Source: Nostoc sp. TCL26-01
GTDB taxonomy: Bacteria; Cyanobacteriota; Cyanobacteriia; Cyanobacteriales; Nostocaceae
Direction: 5' to 3'
DNA: 64,000 nt
NCBI RefSeq assembly: GCF_013393945.1
Contig: NZ_CP040297.1
Span: forward strand, 6,166,809 to 6,230,808
A program made the position numbers and the translations under genes. How positions within the stretch are numbered: position 1 is the first letter of the stretch; every line of letters starts with the position of its first letter. Below the pieces are notes generated by a model that saw only the letters and a program-made list of their open reading frames with translations, was not told where the DNA came from and did no database searches. This document shows positions 16,119 to 26,113 of this stretch, piece after piece.

Positions 16119-17132
16119 TTACTCCAACTCAATCACAACTTTACCGAAGTGAGCCGCACTTTTGAGGTAATGATAAGCTGCTTGTGCTTCTGCAAATGGG
16201 AAGATTCTATCAATAATAGATTGGAGTTGATGTTGAGCGATCGCCTGATTCATCGCCACAAACATTTCCCGACTCCCCACATAAATCCCTTGCACGGTTA
16301 AACTCTTGTACAGTATTGGCATAGGATCAATGGCATTGCCTGTACCCGATAGTACACCGATTAAGCTGACACGTCCGCCAATACGCACTGCTTGCAGTGA
16401 CTTTGAGAGAGTACCCGTACCACCTACTTCGATCACATGATCTGCGCCAGTACGGTTAGTTAATTCATAGACTTTCTTTTCCCAATCTGGGGTTGTTTTA
16501 TAGTTAATCGTCTCATCTGCACCCAGCTGTTTGGCTTGTGCTAATTTAGCATCACTACCAGAAGTGATAATCACCCTAGCACCATAGATTTTGGCAAATT
16601 GCAGCGCAAAAATGGAAACACCACCAGTACCCAGCAATAACACAGTGTCACCAGCAGCAATATTTCCTTTAGTTACCAGACTATGCCAAGCAGTAACAGC
16701 CGCACAAGGTAAAGTTGCACCAGCTGAGTAACCAAGATGATCAGGTAACACCACTAACCCATCTTGGTGAAGAACAACATACTCAGCTAACATCCCATCA
16801 ATTGCACCACCAAGAGCAGATTTCATTTTTTCCCTAGTTAAGATACCAGAAATCCAGTCTTGAAAAAAACTACCAGCGACGCGATCGCCTATTTTCACTT
16901 GCGTAACACCTTCTCCCACAGCCACTACATCTCCAGCACCATCAGACAGAGGAATTATGGGGTATTTCTGTCCAGAACCGTAAGCACCCTCAACAACCAG
17001 TAAATCACGGTAGTTCAAAGATGTAGCCCGAACTTTGACTAAAACTTGCCCCAAGCCTAGTTTTGGTTCTGGGCGATCAGTTAATGTGAGAGCATCAATC
17101 CCTGTTCCACTGGTAATTTCATAAACCTTCAT
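16119..17132 (-). CDS. Zinc-independent alcohol dehydrogenase/quinone oxidoreductase (MDR superfamily)
   Basis: A 337-residue medium-chain dehydrogenase/reductase. The N-terminal GroES-like domain contains NYRDLLVVEGAYG, without the zinc ligand pattern of classical alcohol dehydrogenases, and PLSDGAGDVVAVGEGV. The Rossmann domain has VLLLGTGGVSIFALQFAK (about residues 162-179), then HVIEVGGTGTLSKSL. It probably reduces an enone, quinone or aldehyde with NAD(P)H in the cytosol; the substrate is unknown. Its stop abuts that of the ATP-grasp gene (convergent, no gap). Confidence 0.85.
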   Translation of the reverse strand: MKVYEITSGTGIDALTLTDRPEPKLGLGQVLVKVRATSLNYRDLLVVEGAYGSGQKYPIIPLSDGAGDVVAVGEGVTQVKIGDRVAGSFFQDWISGILTREKMKSALGGAIDGMLAEYVVLHQDGLVVLPDHLGYSAGATLPCAAVTAWHSLVTKGNIAAGDTVLLLGTGGVSIFALQFAKIYGARVIITSGSDAKLAQAKQLGADETINYKTTPDWEKKVYELTNRTGADHVIEVGGTGTLSKSLQAVRIGGRVSLIGVLSGTGNAIDPMPILYKSLTVQGIYVGSREMFVAMNQAIAQHQLQSIIDRIFPFAEAQAAYHYLKSAAHFGKVVIELE

Positions 17133-17269
17133 AGGTTTTACTTTAAATAAGACTTACGTACAAAAAATACCATTTATTGCCAATTTTTCTCTTAATGCTG
17201 GAATTGTTTGCAAACTTGGGTAGTCTCAATAATAAATACTTACTTATCTATTAACTCTTAACTGCTTTA

Positions 17270-17812
17270 ATGATTGAAATCCTAGCAACGCTTTCTGCTT
17301 CCGCAGCAGCAGGAATCAGAATAGGTTTACCATTGCTCATTATTGGACTGTTGCAAGGCAGTAGTTTTTGGTCGCAAGTACCAATTCTATCTCGTATTTC
17401 GTCACCAGTCTTGTTAGGTTGTCTGGTGTGTTGGTCATTAGTTGAACTATTTGTTTCTAAAAAATTATGGGGGCAAAGAGTTTTACAACTTATCCAGTTA
17501 TTATTATCTCCTGTTGTCGGGGCAATCATGGGATTAGCTGTGGCTTCGGCTACAGACACACCCCATTGGCTAATTGCGTTGGTTAGCGGTTCATTTGCTT
17601 TAGTACTCCAGTTAGTTCAAGTTGGCTGGTTTTACCGTTTGCGTGGGTTGCCACTTTGGGCAGTGTTTCTCCAAGATACTTTGTGCATAGCTTTAGTACT
17701 TTTTGCCTTTGATGCACCTTGGCAAGGAGGATTAATTGCTTTAGTTATGCTGTGGTTTGCCGTGCGTAGTGCTAAGAAATGGTACGCATGGTATCACTAT
17801 AGGAATGGGTGA
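17270..17812 (+). CDS. DUF4126 family membrane protein
   Basis: A 180-residue polytopic membrane protein with about five hydrophobic helices (residues 6-30, 42-62, 75-93, 101-120, 138-165). ATLSASAAAGIRIGLPLLII near the N terminus matches the DUF4126 family opening. Function unknown. It is divergent from the oxidoreductase gene, with a 137-base shared promoter region. Confidence 0.75.
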   Translation: MIEILATLSASAAAGIRIGLPLLIIGLLQGSSFWSQVPILSRISSPVLLGCLVCWSLVELFVSKKLWGQRVLQLIQLLLSPVVGAIMGLAVASATDTPHWLIALVSGSFALVLQLVQVGWFYRLRGLPLWAVFLQDTLCIALVLFAFDAPWQGGLIALVMLWFAVRSAKKWYAWYHYRNG

Positions 17813-17827
17813 TGGGGATTGGGTAAT

Positions 17828-17985
17828 ACCAATTCAAAATTCCTCTTGGAAAGTTTGCTCAACGGGGGAAACCCCCGCACGCAAGTTCTCTCCGCACGCA
17901 ACTTTCCGCAAAATTCAAAATTAAGAAAGCAATGACCAATGACTAATGACTAATGACTAATGACCAATCCCCAATCCCCAATCCC
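17828..17985. repeat. Composite intergenic repeat with heptamers
   Basis: Contains GGGGGAAACCCCC-type and CACGCAAGTT/CACGCAACTT repeats, then tandem GACTAAT (four units) and CCAATCC (three units) heptamers up to the stop of the next gene. Typical STRR material; no gene. Confidence 0.7.
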
Positions 17986-18555
17986 TTAATACACTTGAAA
18001 CTGAGCTAAACCGTAGGGAATATCTTGCTTATAGCTAGTATATCCGCCAGCTAATTCGTAGTTAAACGTACTCTTAGAAGGGATGGGAGGGCCGAAAGCC
18101 AAATCCATCAGGGCAATGTTGAGTGTGCTTCCTGGCTGTACTGGTTGAGTGAAGCTAATTTTAACTTTCTCGCCTTCTTTAGTAACGTTCGCATCAATTT
18201 TTTGACCAGATTGATCGCTAACTTCAATCTTTTCGCCAATATTTATATAGTCTGGGGGCAAAATTGTGACGTAGGATAAAGGCTGACTACCTGTGTATAA
18301 GGTAATGTAGTTGGCATTACGTTCTGCACTTGTAGCGCTAATGCGAGGCGCACCAAAGTTATTTTGAGCTTGTGGTGTAGGAGTAACTGGGGCAGGAGTT
18401 ACTGGTGCGGGAGTTTCTGGGATGGGGGTAACTGGTGCGGGAGTTTCTGGGGTGGGAGTTACGGGTACTTGAGTATCTGGTGTTTGTTGAGCTATGGCTG
18501 GTAGACTAGAGGCGATCGCCAAGCTCACGGTTAAAAACCACAACAATTTTTTCAT
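17986..18555 (-). CDS. DUF2808 secreted protein with Pro/Thr-rich repeats
   Basis: A 189-residue exported protein. A signal peptide (MKKLLWFLTVSLAIASSLPA) ends near AIAQ. A low-complexity region of repeated ETPAPVTP units covers about residues 25-62, then a beta-rich DUF2808 domain (PRISATSAERNANYITLYTG and beyond, about 70-189). DUF2808 proteins are cyanobacterial envelope proteins of unknown role. The Pro/Thr linker is encoded by tandem DNA repeats and likely varies in length between strains. Confidence 0.8.
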   Translation of the reverse strand: MKKLLWFLTVSLAIASSLPAIAQQTPDTQVPVTPTPETPAPVTPIPETPAPVTPAPVTPTPQAQNNFGAPRISATSAERNANYITLYTGSQPLSYVTILPPDYINIGEKIEVSDQSGQKIDANVTKEGEKVKISFTQPVQPGSTLNIALMDLAFGPPIPSKSTFNYELAGGYTSYKQDIPYGLAQFQVY

Positions 18556-18837
18556 TGATCAATCTCCTAATCTATAACGATCAATTAACAGAAGCGGAGT
18601 TTTGTTGATTACAAAACAGCAGCACAAAACAGACTGTAATTTTGCTGAGACAAATGACAGGGAAAAATGACATCATCTAACAGCAAAATTTTGCCTAATT
18701 TGCATTCAGTAATTACTCAATTTCTCAAACTCACTGTAAAAAATATCAGTGATAGATACGTCTGACTAATGGAATATTTACTCGCTCTTGGTATCAATCG
18801 TTAGTTGTTAGTTCTGAGTTTTTATCTCCGTTTCTGT

Positions 18838-19275
18838 CTAGATATAGTACATTAGGTCTTTATTACCATGAGCTGTACGGCGATCGCAAAGGTCTTGGAG
18901 AGTATATTTTTGCAAAACGGCATTTGCTGCTTGACAAGCTTCGTGCCAAACTTCTTGAATTAACTGAGATTCTAGGTGCGTGGTATTGGTATCTACCTCT
19001 GGTGCAATGGCCTCTAACCCTTCCATGCAACTGACTGCATCTAAAAGGGTAATGGTTCGAGGATCTCTTGCCAAAACGTAGCCACCTCTAGCACCGCGAA
19101 TGCTTTTGATTAAACCTCCTCGTCTCAAAGTTGCTAGTAACTGTTCTAAATATCGATTAGGTATATCTTGTAGCACTGACATCTGTCTAATTTGCAGAGA
19201 CTCGCCACTGGTGTAACGGGCTGCCAATTCTAACAGGGCTAGGAGTGCGTATTCAGACTTGTTAGAGAGTTCCAC
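18838..19275 (-). CDS. Rrf2 family transcriptional regulator
   Basis: A 145-residue winged-helix regulator. MELSNKSEYALLALLELAAR is the standard family start; IPNRYLEQLLATLRRGGLI is the recognition helix region and SIRGARGGYVLARDP the wing. Rrf2 proteins include IscR, NsrR and CymR. The three closely spaced cysteines that bind Fe-S in IscR are not present as a cluster (Cys residues sit at SCMEG, EACQA and LCDRR), so a CymR-like or other mode is more likely. No obvious target operon adjoins it. Confidence 0.9.
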   Translation of the reverse strand: MELSNKSEYALLALLELAARYTSGESLQIRQMSVLQDIPNRYLEQLLATLRRGGLIKSIRGARGGYVLARDPRTITLLDAVSCMEGLEAIAPEVDTNTTHLESQLIQEVWHEACQAANAVLQKYTLQDLCDRRTAHGNKDLMYYI

Positions 19276-19476
19276 AGGTTTAATATGGGAAATTCACACC
19301 CAAGGCTATTAAGTTTAGCCAAGCTTAACACTCAACTTCTTACTAGCCGACTGAGTATTAATGTAAGAACTCTCAACGATAGAAGCAAATGTTTTTATTT
19401 TTCAATTCGATAAAAAAAAGTGATTATAGACAGATTCTCATTAACAAAGTGGAAATATGATCTCCTGGGATACCTA

Positions 19477-19929
19477 TTACGGATGAGAAGCTGTTAATCT
19501 GTCTGGGGATTTATGATGGGATGATGGTGCTTTCATCCATTGGTAAGCAACAAAGTTTAATAACAAACCAACGAGGAATAGCAGTAACATCAAAGCAATT
19601 TGATACCAAACCACTTGTGGCAGTAGTAAATCTAACAACATATGCACAAAATTTAAAATGCTGTAAATCACAGTTAAACCAAAATGCCAGACTCTATAGC
19701 GTTTGCTATCGGTGAAGACAGTAGCAATAATTGCTAACATCGGTAAGACAAAAAAGCCTAACATCAACCACATAATTGTTGATATGTCATTCATTGATGT
19801 CGCTTTTTGAGATTCAGTTACACTTAAACCATGAAAAAGTGGCATCAAACCCAGTTGAGTATGAAACAGTATGCCTAAAAGAAATACTATCCATAAAGCG
19901 ATAATTTTTATTTGATAATTGGCTGCCAT
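19477..19929 (-). CDS. Hypothetical four-helix membrane protein
   Basis: A 150-residue protein with four hydrophobic helices (about residues 7-26, 50-70, 80-102, 106-130). A conserved-looking HxxH-like pair (FHTQLG, LFHGL) lies in the first loop. No family recognised with confidence; resembles small cyanobacterial integral membrane proteins of unknown role. It stands alone, with about 580 bases of repeat-bearing DNA upstream. Confidence 0.6.
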   Translation of the reverse strand: MAANYQIKIIALWIVFLLGILFHTQLGLMPLFHGLSVTESQKATSMNDISTIMWLMLGFFVLPMLAIIATVFTDSKRYRVWHFGLTVIYSILNFVHMLLDLLLPQVVWYQIALMLLLFLVGLLLNFVAYQWMKAPSSHHKSPDRLTASHP

Positions 19930-20077
19930 ATGATTAGGCTATCTCCTGATGCCGACTGTTTAAACAATCTTCTACACTTCTAATAAAGTGGGTTTGTCCT
20001 CAGATAAAATTACAACCTTCAGGAATTTTGATCGTAATTGATTTGATTTCCAGTCCAGATGATCAAAGATTTTATTA

Positions 20078-20233
20078 AGAGGGTGTTGGAAAAGTTTCAG
20101 TAGGTATAAAAATGTCATTCTTCCTGACGCGGAGCGTCAGGAAGAATCTAGGTTTTGTGGCACATACCGAGATGTTTCATTCCGCTACGCTGCATTCAAC
20201 ATGACAAAGAAACAGACTTTTCCAACGTCCTCT
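20078..20233. mobile_element. MITE-like element with terminal inverted repeats (copy 1)
   Basis: 156 bp bounded by AGAGGGTGTTGGAAAAG and its near-complement CTTTTCCAACGTCCTCT, with an internal hairpin (ATTCTTCCTGACGC/GCGTCAGGAAGAAT). It has no coding capacity. The right 85 bp recur almost unchanged at 34571-34655, and the ends resemble those of the element at 29318. No clear target duplication is visible. Confidence 0.7.
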
Positions 20234-20324
20234 CAGACTATGGTAATCTAATTTACTATAGATAATAGGTGAAAAGTTTTTGCAAACAATCAAATATTAC
20301 TGTAAAGATTCAGGAGTCAGAATA

Positions 20325-20402
20325 CAGAAGTCAGAATAGTTCAATTCTTATACTTTGATGAGTAAGCTAATATTCCTACACCCTAATTAATTCTGACTTC
20401 TG
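20325..20402. repeat. Inverted repeat CAGAAGTCAGAAT
   Basis: CAGAAGTCAGAAT and its perfect complement are separated by 52 AT-rich bases in the region before the PIG-L-like gene. A looser GGAGTCAGAA copy sits just upstream. Dispersed-repeat appearance; a regulatory role is possible but unsupported. Confidence 0.55.
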
Positions 20403-20510
20403 ACTCGTGGGTGCTGAATTCTTACATATTACTTTTAGGGTAGATGATAATTTATAAATAATCGATCAATCTTTAGTTACCGTTAATAAGAATTTACATT
20501 GCGTTGATAA

Positions 20511-21305
20511 ATGATACATTCAAATGCTCTCACCACCGCTAATGCTGCTCTGATTATTGCTCATCCTGGACATGAAATTAGAGTTCACGGCTGGCTAGAA
20601 TTGGCTTGTCCAATGGTATTTATTTTGACGGATGGGTCTGGATCTTCTCAAGAGCCAAGGCTGAATTCAACTACAAAAATTCTCAACAAAATTAATGCCA
20701 AACCCAGTAATATTTATGGTCGATTTTCAGACAGGGAAATTTATCAAGCGATTCTGAATCATGACTTTAATTTATTTATTAAACTGACTGAAGAATTAGT
20801 TGATATACTTAGCCAAGCACAGGTAGAGTTGGTGGTTGGGGATGCGGTTGAAGGCTATAATCCAGTTCATGATGTGTGTCGAATTATAATTAATGCTGCT
20901 GTAGAAATTTTAGAAAAAAGAGGCCAAAAAATTGCCAATTTCGATTTCTGGCTGAATCGAAAACCGGATGATTTTGCTCCACAATTATCCGAGCAGGTAG
21001 TTTGTTTAAAATTAGATGATGCTGGATTAGCGAGAAAATTAGCCACAGCCCAAGGATATGATGAAATGGCTGAGGAAGTTAATGCGGCAATTCAAGTGTT
21101 TGGCCTAGAAGTATTCCGCAATGAATGTTTTCGGCAAATTCAGATTCGTGGTAAAAATGATGCTCAGATGGCAGACACACCTTTTTATGAACAGTACGGA
21201 GAAAAGAAAGTTGTTGCTGGCTTATATCAGCAAGTGCTGCGTTACGATGAACACGTCTATCCACTGGCACAAGCACTGTGGAATTACATTGAAGGTTTGA
21301 TCTGA
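20511..21305 (+). CDS. PIG-L/LmbE deacetylase-like protein
   Basis: A 264-residue protein. ALIIAHPGHEIRVHGWLELA at about residues 13-32 resembles the zinc-binding AHPDDE motif of the PIG-L/LmbE N-acetylglucosamine deacetylases, with Asp-Asp replaced by Gly-His; GYNPVHDVCRI (about 119-129) stands where the family has its second zinc histidine. The catalytic Asp is therefore altered, and activity is uncertain. Its TGA overlaps the ATG of the glycosyltransferase by one base, so the two act together, probably on a glycan or glycolipid. Confidence 0.55.
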   Translation: MIHSNALTTANAALIIAHPGHEIRVHGWLELACPMVFILTDGSGSSQEPRLNSTTKILNKINAKPSNIYGRFSDREIYQAILNHDFNLFIKLTEELVDILSQAQVELVVGDAVEGYNPVHDVCRIIINAAVEILEKRGQKIANFDFWLNRKPDDFAPQLSEQVVCLKLDDAGLARKLATAQGYDEMAEEVNAAIQVFGLEVFRNECFRQIQIRGKNDAQMADTPFYEQYGEKKVVAGLYQQVLRYDEHVYPLAQALWNYIEGLI

Positions 21306-22732
21306 TGGGTGGTTTGCGAGTTTTAATTACTAACATTACCCTAGCTGGACGCTCTGGAACAGAGACTTATGTTAAAGATTTAGCCATCAAATTACTGAAG
21401 CAAGGCCACACGCCAATTGTTTACTGTACTCAGCTGGGTGCATCGACGCAATCAGATTCTATAGTTGAGGAGTTGCGTGTGGCGACAGTTCCTGTGGTAG
21501 ACAACCTAGATGCAATCGGCGCAGTTCCAGACATTATTCATGGACATCATCATCCAGGTACAATGACAGCTATGCTGCATTTTCCAGAAGTACCAGGAAT
21601 ATTTTTTTGTCATGATTGGCTAGCATGGCACGATCATCCACCATTATTACCACGCATTCAATATTATGTTGGTGTTGATTATACCTGTCGCGATCGCCTA
21701 ATTCTCAGACATGGAATTTCCGAAGACCGTGTGAGAGTCATTTATAATTCTGTTGATTTAGATAAATTTCGTCCCCGTTCTGCCCTGCCAAAATCCCCCC
21801 AACGGGCTTTAGTATTTAGTAACCAAGCTAGTGAACACACATACTTACGAGCCGTGCAAGCTGCTTGTGCGCGTACAGGTATAGCTTTAGATGTGGTGGG
21901 AGCGAGTGTTGGCAATATTTCCACCCATCCAGAAAAAATTTTGGGTGATTATGACTTAGTATTTGCAAAAGCTAGGTGTGCGTTAGAGGCAATGGCTGTT
22001 GGTTGTGCGGTGATTTTGTGCGATTTTCGGGGTGCGGGTTCAATGGTGACAACTGCTGAATTGAGTCAATTGCGGCGGTTTAATTTTGGTATTCGCACAC
22101 TCCAAGAAGTGATATCTCCAGATTTATTAGTGAGAGAAATTGGCCGATATGATCCTGATGATGCGGCTGAAGTTTCTCGACGGATTCGAGAAACGGCCGG
22201 ACTTGATGGTACAGTGAATGAAATTGTCGCCTTGTATCGAGAAGCGATCGCTAACTATCAAACTCAACCCATAGATGTCAAAGCTGAAGCTAAAGCAGTC
22301 TCGGCCTATTTACATAGATGGATTCCTCGCTATGGTGAATATGAAGTACTGCAAGCTAAGTTGAGTCATTTGCAGATTGAATATGCACGCCAACAGGTAG
22401 AGTTTAGTCGTTTGCAGACTGAATATACACATCAACAAGAACAGTTGAGTCACTTGCAGACTGAATATACTCGCCAACAAGAACAGTTGAGTCACTTGCA
22501 GACTGAATATGCACATCAACAGAGTGAACAGACAAAATTACAAACAGAGTTTGAGCAACTCCAACTTCAGACACATCAATTAGAAGCCGAACGCCAACGT
22601 TTACAAGCTGAAATGGTCGCTCTTTTCAATTCTACGACCATGCAACTACGCCACCGCTTACTGAAATTGCCCATTGTCGGCAAGATAATTAGTTTACTCC
22701 ATCGATTAGCTACAGGTAGAACACCACTTTAG
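21305..22732 (+). CDS. Glycosyltransferase (GT4-like) with C-terminal coiled coil
   Basis: A 475-residue protein. The N-terminal GT-B Rossmann half has the family opening LAGRSGTETYVKDLAIKLLK and IIHGHHHPGTM; the C-terminal half has RVIYNSVDLDKF and ARCALEAMAVGCAVILCDF with the Glu used for nucleotide-sugar binding. Residues 345-430 form a coiled coil of 14-residue repeats (QLSHLQTEYTRQQE). It probably transfers a sugar to a surface glycan; the coil may drive oligomerisation. Translation is coupled to the PIG-L-like gene. Confidence 0.82.
   Translation: MGGLRVLITNITLAGRSGTETYVKDLAIKLLKQGHTPIVYCTQLGASTQSDSIVEELRVATVPVVDNLDAIGAVPDIIHGHHHPGTMTAMLHFPEVPGIFFCHDWLAWHDHPPLLPRIQYYVGVDYTCRDRLILRHGISEDRVRVIYNSVDLDKFRPRSALPKSPQRALVFSNQASEHTYLRAVQAACARTGIALDVVGASVGNISTHPEKILGDYDLVFAKARCALEAMAVGCAVILCDFRGAGSMVTTAELSQLRRFNFGIRTLQEVISPDLLVREIGRYDPDDAAEVSRRIRETAGLDGTVNEIVALYREAIANYQTQPIDVKAEAKAVSAYLHRWIPRYGEYEVLQAKLSHLQIEYARQQVEFSRLQTEYTHQQEQLSHLQTEYTRQQEQLSHLQTEYAHQQSEQTKLQTEFEQLQLQTHQLEAERQRLQAEMVALFNSTTMQLRHRLLKLPIVGKIISLLHRLATGRTPL
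22349..22535 (+). repeat. 42-bp tandem repeats coding for a coiled coil
   Basis: About four copies of a 42-bp unit (TTGAGTCACTTGCAGACTGA and continuing), each encoding two heptads. Adjacent copies are nearly identical at DNA level, so copy number is probably variable. Confidence 0.8.
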
Positions 22733-22907
22733 TTTTAAGGCTAATACAACGAGATTTTTGTGCTTAGTTAGGGCTTGCTGAAAGGCAAAAAAAGGAATCC
22801 TCAGCAATTAAGCATTCTTGATTGTCAATTACGTAATAATCAGTTAAAAAGATATTAACTGATATATTGCACCAGGCGACTGGAAGTCGCGGCTACACAG
22901 GCAAAAC

Positions 22908-24080
22908 GGGAGCATCCACTTTTGGCAGAAAGACTCAAATAGCTAATAAACCATTGAGATAAGCACAACGAATAGAGAGGATGTGATTAACACTATCAAC
23001 ATTCCACTGTGCGCCAGAAATTTTAATCCTCGCACCAATTTGTTTAATAGCAGATTCAACTGCGCCAGAACCAATAGAACAAAGTTGTTCAGCCTGGTAA
23101 TAGGCATAATTGACAAGACGAGAGCGATGTTTTTCAAGATAAGCAATGAAGTTCTTCGCTTGTTTACCTCGGCAATGAAGAAATAAAGCTTGAGTTTCTT
23201 CTATCTGACCTTGCCATAACAGCGTTTCAGCAGCTTTAAGCCGTTTTAAAGAACCACCAACTTTATAGAGATTTTCTTTGAGGTGATACCAATCCAAGAT
23301 TTCCCAACGCTCAAAATTTTCTGTTTTACCAAACTCTTTGACTAGATTCCACACGCCATCATGACCATCCCCCAAGCACACTAACGGGTTAACCAGACGT
23401 TGGCTATTGACATAATCAACTAATGATTGGTTGTCATCAAAAAACGCACCATAGTAAATCCCTTGCAGACGAACGGTTTTATAGTCTCGCCAGTAACAGC
23501 CTGCTTTCGGTTTACCTCTGAGTCGGACTTTTCCTCCATCTACACTGACTTCTGAAACTGCTTGTTTTGCAAATGGTAGTTGAAAATCTTGTGACAGCAC
23601 TAATTTTTGTTGCGTTGAGTGACCCACTTTGACTCCTGTCAATGCCTCAACTTCAATTTCTGCTTTTTGGTATGATTCGTTAGCTGACAGCCTTAAACAA
23701 CACTTTTGAAGTAATGGACTTAACCGGGTTCTTGGCTTCAAACCCAGTTTCTGTAACTGTTTGGCTTTAAGAGTCAGTTCCCCCACTAAGCTTTTAATTT
23801 TCCTGGTTTTACCTACTTTTGTTCCAGTTTTTTGTTCGATAAAAAAAGGGCTATTTCTGGACTGACTAGTTCTAATATTTGACTCCGAACTGTTTTTTCT
23901 ATACTTTCGAGGTCTGTCAGCTTACTTTTATCTGCTTCTTCATACAGTAGTGTTGACAATTCTTGTAAACAGGCTTTGATTCTTTCTTGTTTATCCTGGT
24001 TCATGGTAAGTCATCCACACTGTTTTATCTGTTGTTATATTCTCCCAGAACCTGTATATCTTCCAAAAGTGGATGCTCCC
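22908..24080 (-). mobile_element. ISKra4-family insertion sequence
   Basis: 1,173 bp. Perfect 18-bp terminal inverted repeats GGGAGCATCCACTTTTGG at both ends, flanked by an 8-bp direct repeat GGCAAAAC (22900-22907 and 24081-24088). Intact ends and target duplication mean a recent insertion. The single transposase is encoded on the minus strand in two overlapping frames. Confidence 0.92.
22935..24004 (-). CDS. ISKra4-family transposase (two frames joined by -1 frameshift)
   Basis: The first frame (24004 down to 23813) encodes a 63-residue helical N terminus; the second (stop at 22935) carries the catalytic domain. The frames meet at T-TTT-TTA (23846-23840). A -1 slip there gives ALFFIEQKTGTKVGKTRK and then LVGELTLKAKQLQ without interruption. 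DDE residues are visible: VSVDGGKVRL, CLGDGHDGVW, and Glu in SGAVESAIKQIGAR. The heptamer is a perfect X-XXY-YYZ slippery site, so this is more likely programmed frameshifting than damage. Confidence 0.85.
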
Positions 24081-26113
24081 GGCAAAACCCGCCTGCGCGG
24101 GTTGAAAACCTTGATTTTGTATTAGTCCGCGTAGGCGGACTTTGTTTGTATCGCCGCGATTTCTAATCGCCAGGGCTAGGTGCAAGATATGAGTTAAGCA
24201 AGTAATAATCTACACTATAAAGCTCTCAGGAGAAAGACTGACACAATGTTAGTATCGCCAAACTTTGGGTTTCTAGAAATCCATGACCCCCAATTGGTGC
24301 GACTGGGAGCTTTAGCAGAAAGATATTTTAGTGATGACCCTAATACCTGCCTCATCAAACTGCGTCAGTTTGGTGAACTCCTAGCGCAACTGATAGCCGC
24401 TAATGTGGGAATGTACGACCATGAAGCACGGCAAATCGATTTAATGCGTCGTCTGCGGGATAAAGGCATTCTCAAAGGCAAAATATATGACTTGTTTGAC
24501 CAGTTACGTTTAGTCGGCAATGATGCGACACACGCACTTGCAGATGACCATAGAATAGCCCTCAGCAATCTGAAATATGCTCGTCAACTAGGAATATGGT
24601 TTCATCGGGTTAATACTAAAAATCCCGATTTTAACCCTGGCCCTTTTATTCCACCTCAAGACCCAGCCAGAGAAACCCAAGCACTCAAACAAGAATTAGC
24701 ACAGTTGCGGACTGAGTTACAAGCCAGTCGCACCGCCGCAGAACTAGCACAAATTACCGCCGAACAAGAAGCACAGCGTCGTATCTCTGCCCAAGAACTA
24801 GCTAAAGAAGCAGAAGCACAAAAACAAACAGCTTTAGATCACCTTGCAGCAATTCAAGCTATAGCCCAAACTCAATCAGTACAAACAATTCAAGAAACCA
24901 TCCAGCGATCGCAACAAGCAGGGGATAATATTGATCTGGATGAACGGGAAACCCGCCGCCTCATCGATGCTCAACTCAGGGCAGCTGGTTGGGAGGTAGA
25001 CTCAGAACAGCTTACTTATAGTAATGGCATTCGTCCCCAAAAAGGGAAAAATTTAGCGATCGCCGAATGGCCCACAAACGACGGACGCGCTGATTATGTT
25101 TTCTTTGTTGGACTTCAGGTAATGGCTGTAGTTGAAGCCAAACGTCAAAGCACTGATGTTTATGCTGCCATTGACCAAGCCAAGCGTTATAGTCGCGGCT
25201 ACAAAATTCAAGGTAATGAAATCCTACCCGGTGGCCCTTGGGGAGAATATCAAGTCCCCTTTGTCTTCGCCACCAACGGACGGGAATTTTTACGACAGTT
25301 GCAAACCAAAAGCGGTATTTGGTTCTGTGATGTCCGCCGTCCTGAAAATATCCGCCGTCCCCTCACCACTTGGTACAAACCAGAAGCTTTCATTGATGCC
25401 CTTAACCAAGATGTAGACAAAGCACATGAACTGCTTGCTGAAGAAGATTTTAACTATAATCTCCAACTCCGTGATTACCAAATTAAAGCCATTCAAACAG
25501 TTGAAGCCAGATTAGCCCAAGGTGCAAGGGAACTGTTATTAGCAATGGCAACAGGGACAGGTAAAACTAAAACTTGCCTGATCTTGGTTTATCGTCTCCT
25601 CAAAACCAAGCGTTTTCGCCGTGTTCTTTTTCTGGTAGACCGCACAGCATTAGGAGAACAAACAGGTAATGTTTTTAAAGAAACACGAGTAGAAAATCTC
25701 CAAACTTTTGCTGACATCTTTGATATCAAAGAATTAGGTGAAGCAATACTAGATAGAGATACTAAAGTTCACATTGACACTGTGCAAGCATTTGTCAAAC
25801 GTATCCTCTACCCAGGCGATAACACAAGTATTCCCACGGCTGACCAGTATGATTGCATTGTCGTGGATGAATGCCACAGGGGATATTTACTAGATAGGGA
25901 ATTAAGCGATTCAGAACTTACCTTCCGCGACTTTAACGATTACATCTCCAAATATCGCCGCGTTCTCGACCATTTTGATGCTGTAAAAATTGGGCTTACC
26001 GCCACTCCAGCACTGCATACTACTCAAATATTTGGTGAGCCAGTTTACACCTACAGTTACAAAGAAGCCGTTATTGATGGCCACCTCATCGACTGTGAAC
26101 CCCCCATCCGCAT

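Larger units (their letters stand above)
22873..24174. repeat. Palindromic dispersed repeat split by an IS
   Basis: Left part CAGGCGACTGGAAGTCGCGG and right part (ending at CGCCGCGATTTCTAATCGCC) are imperfect complements. Removing the IS and one target copy rejoins them into a roughly 130-bp element with inner hairpins (CCCGCCTGCGCGGG; GTCCGCGTAGGCGGAC). This type of hairpin repeat is common between genes in Nostoc-like genomes. Confidence 0.7.
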
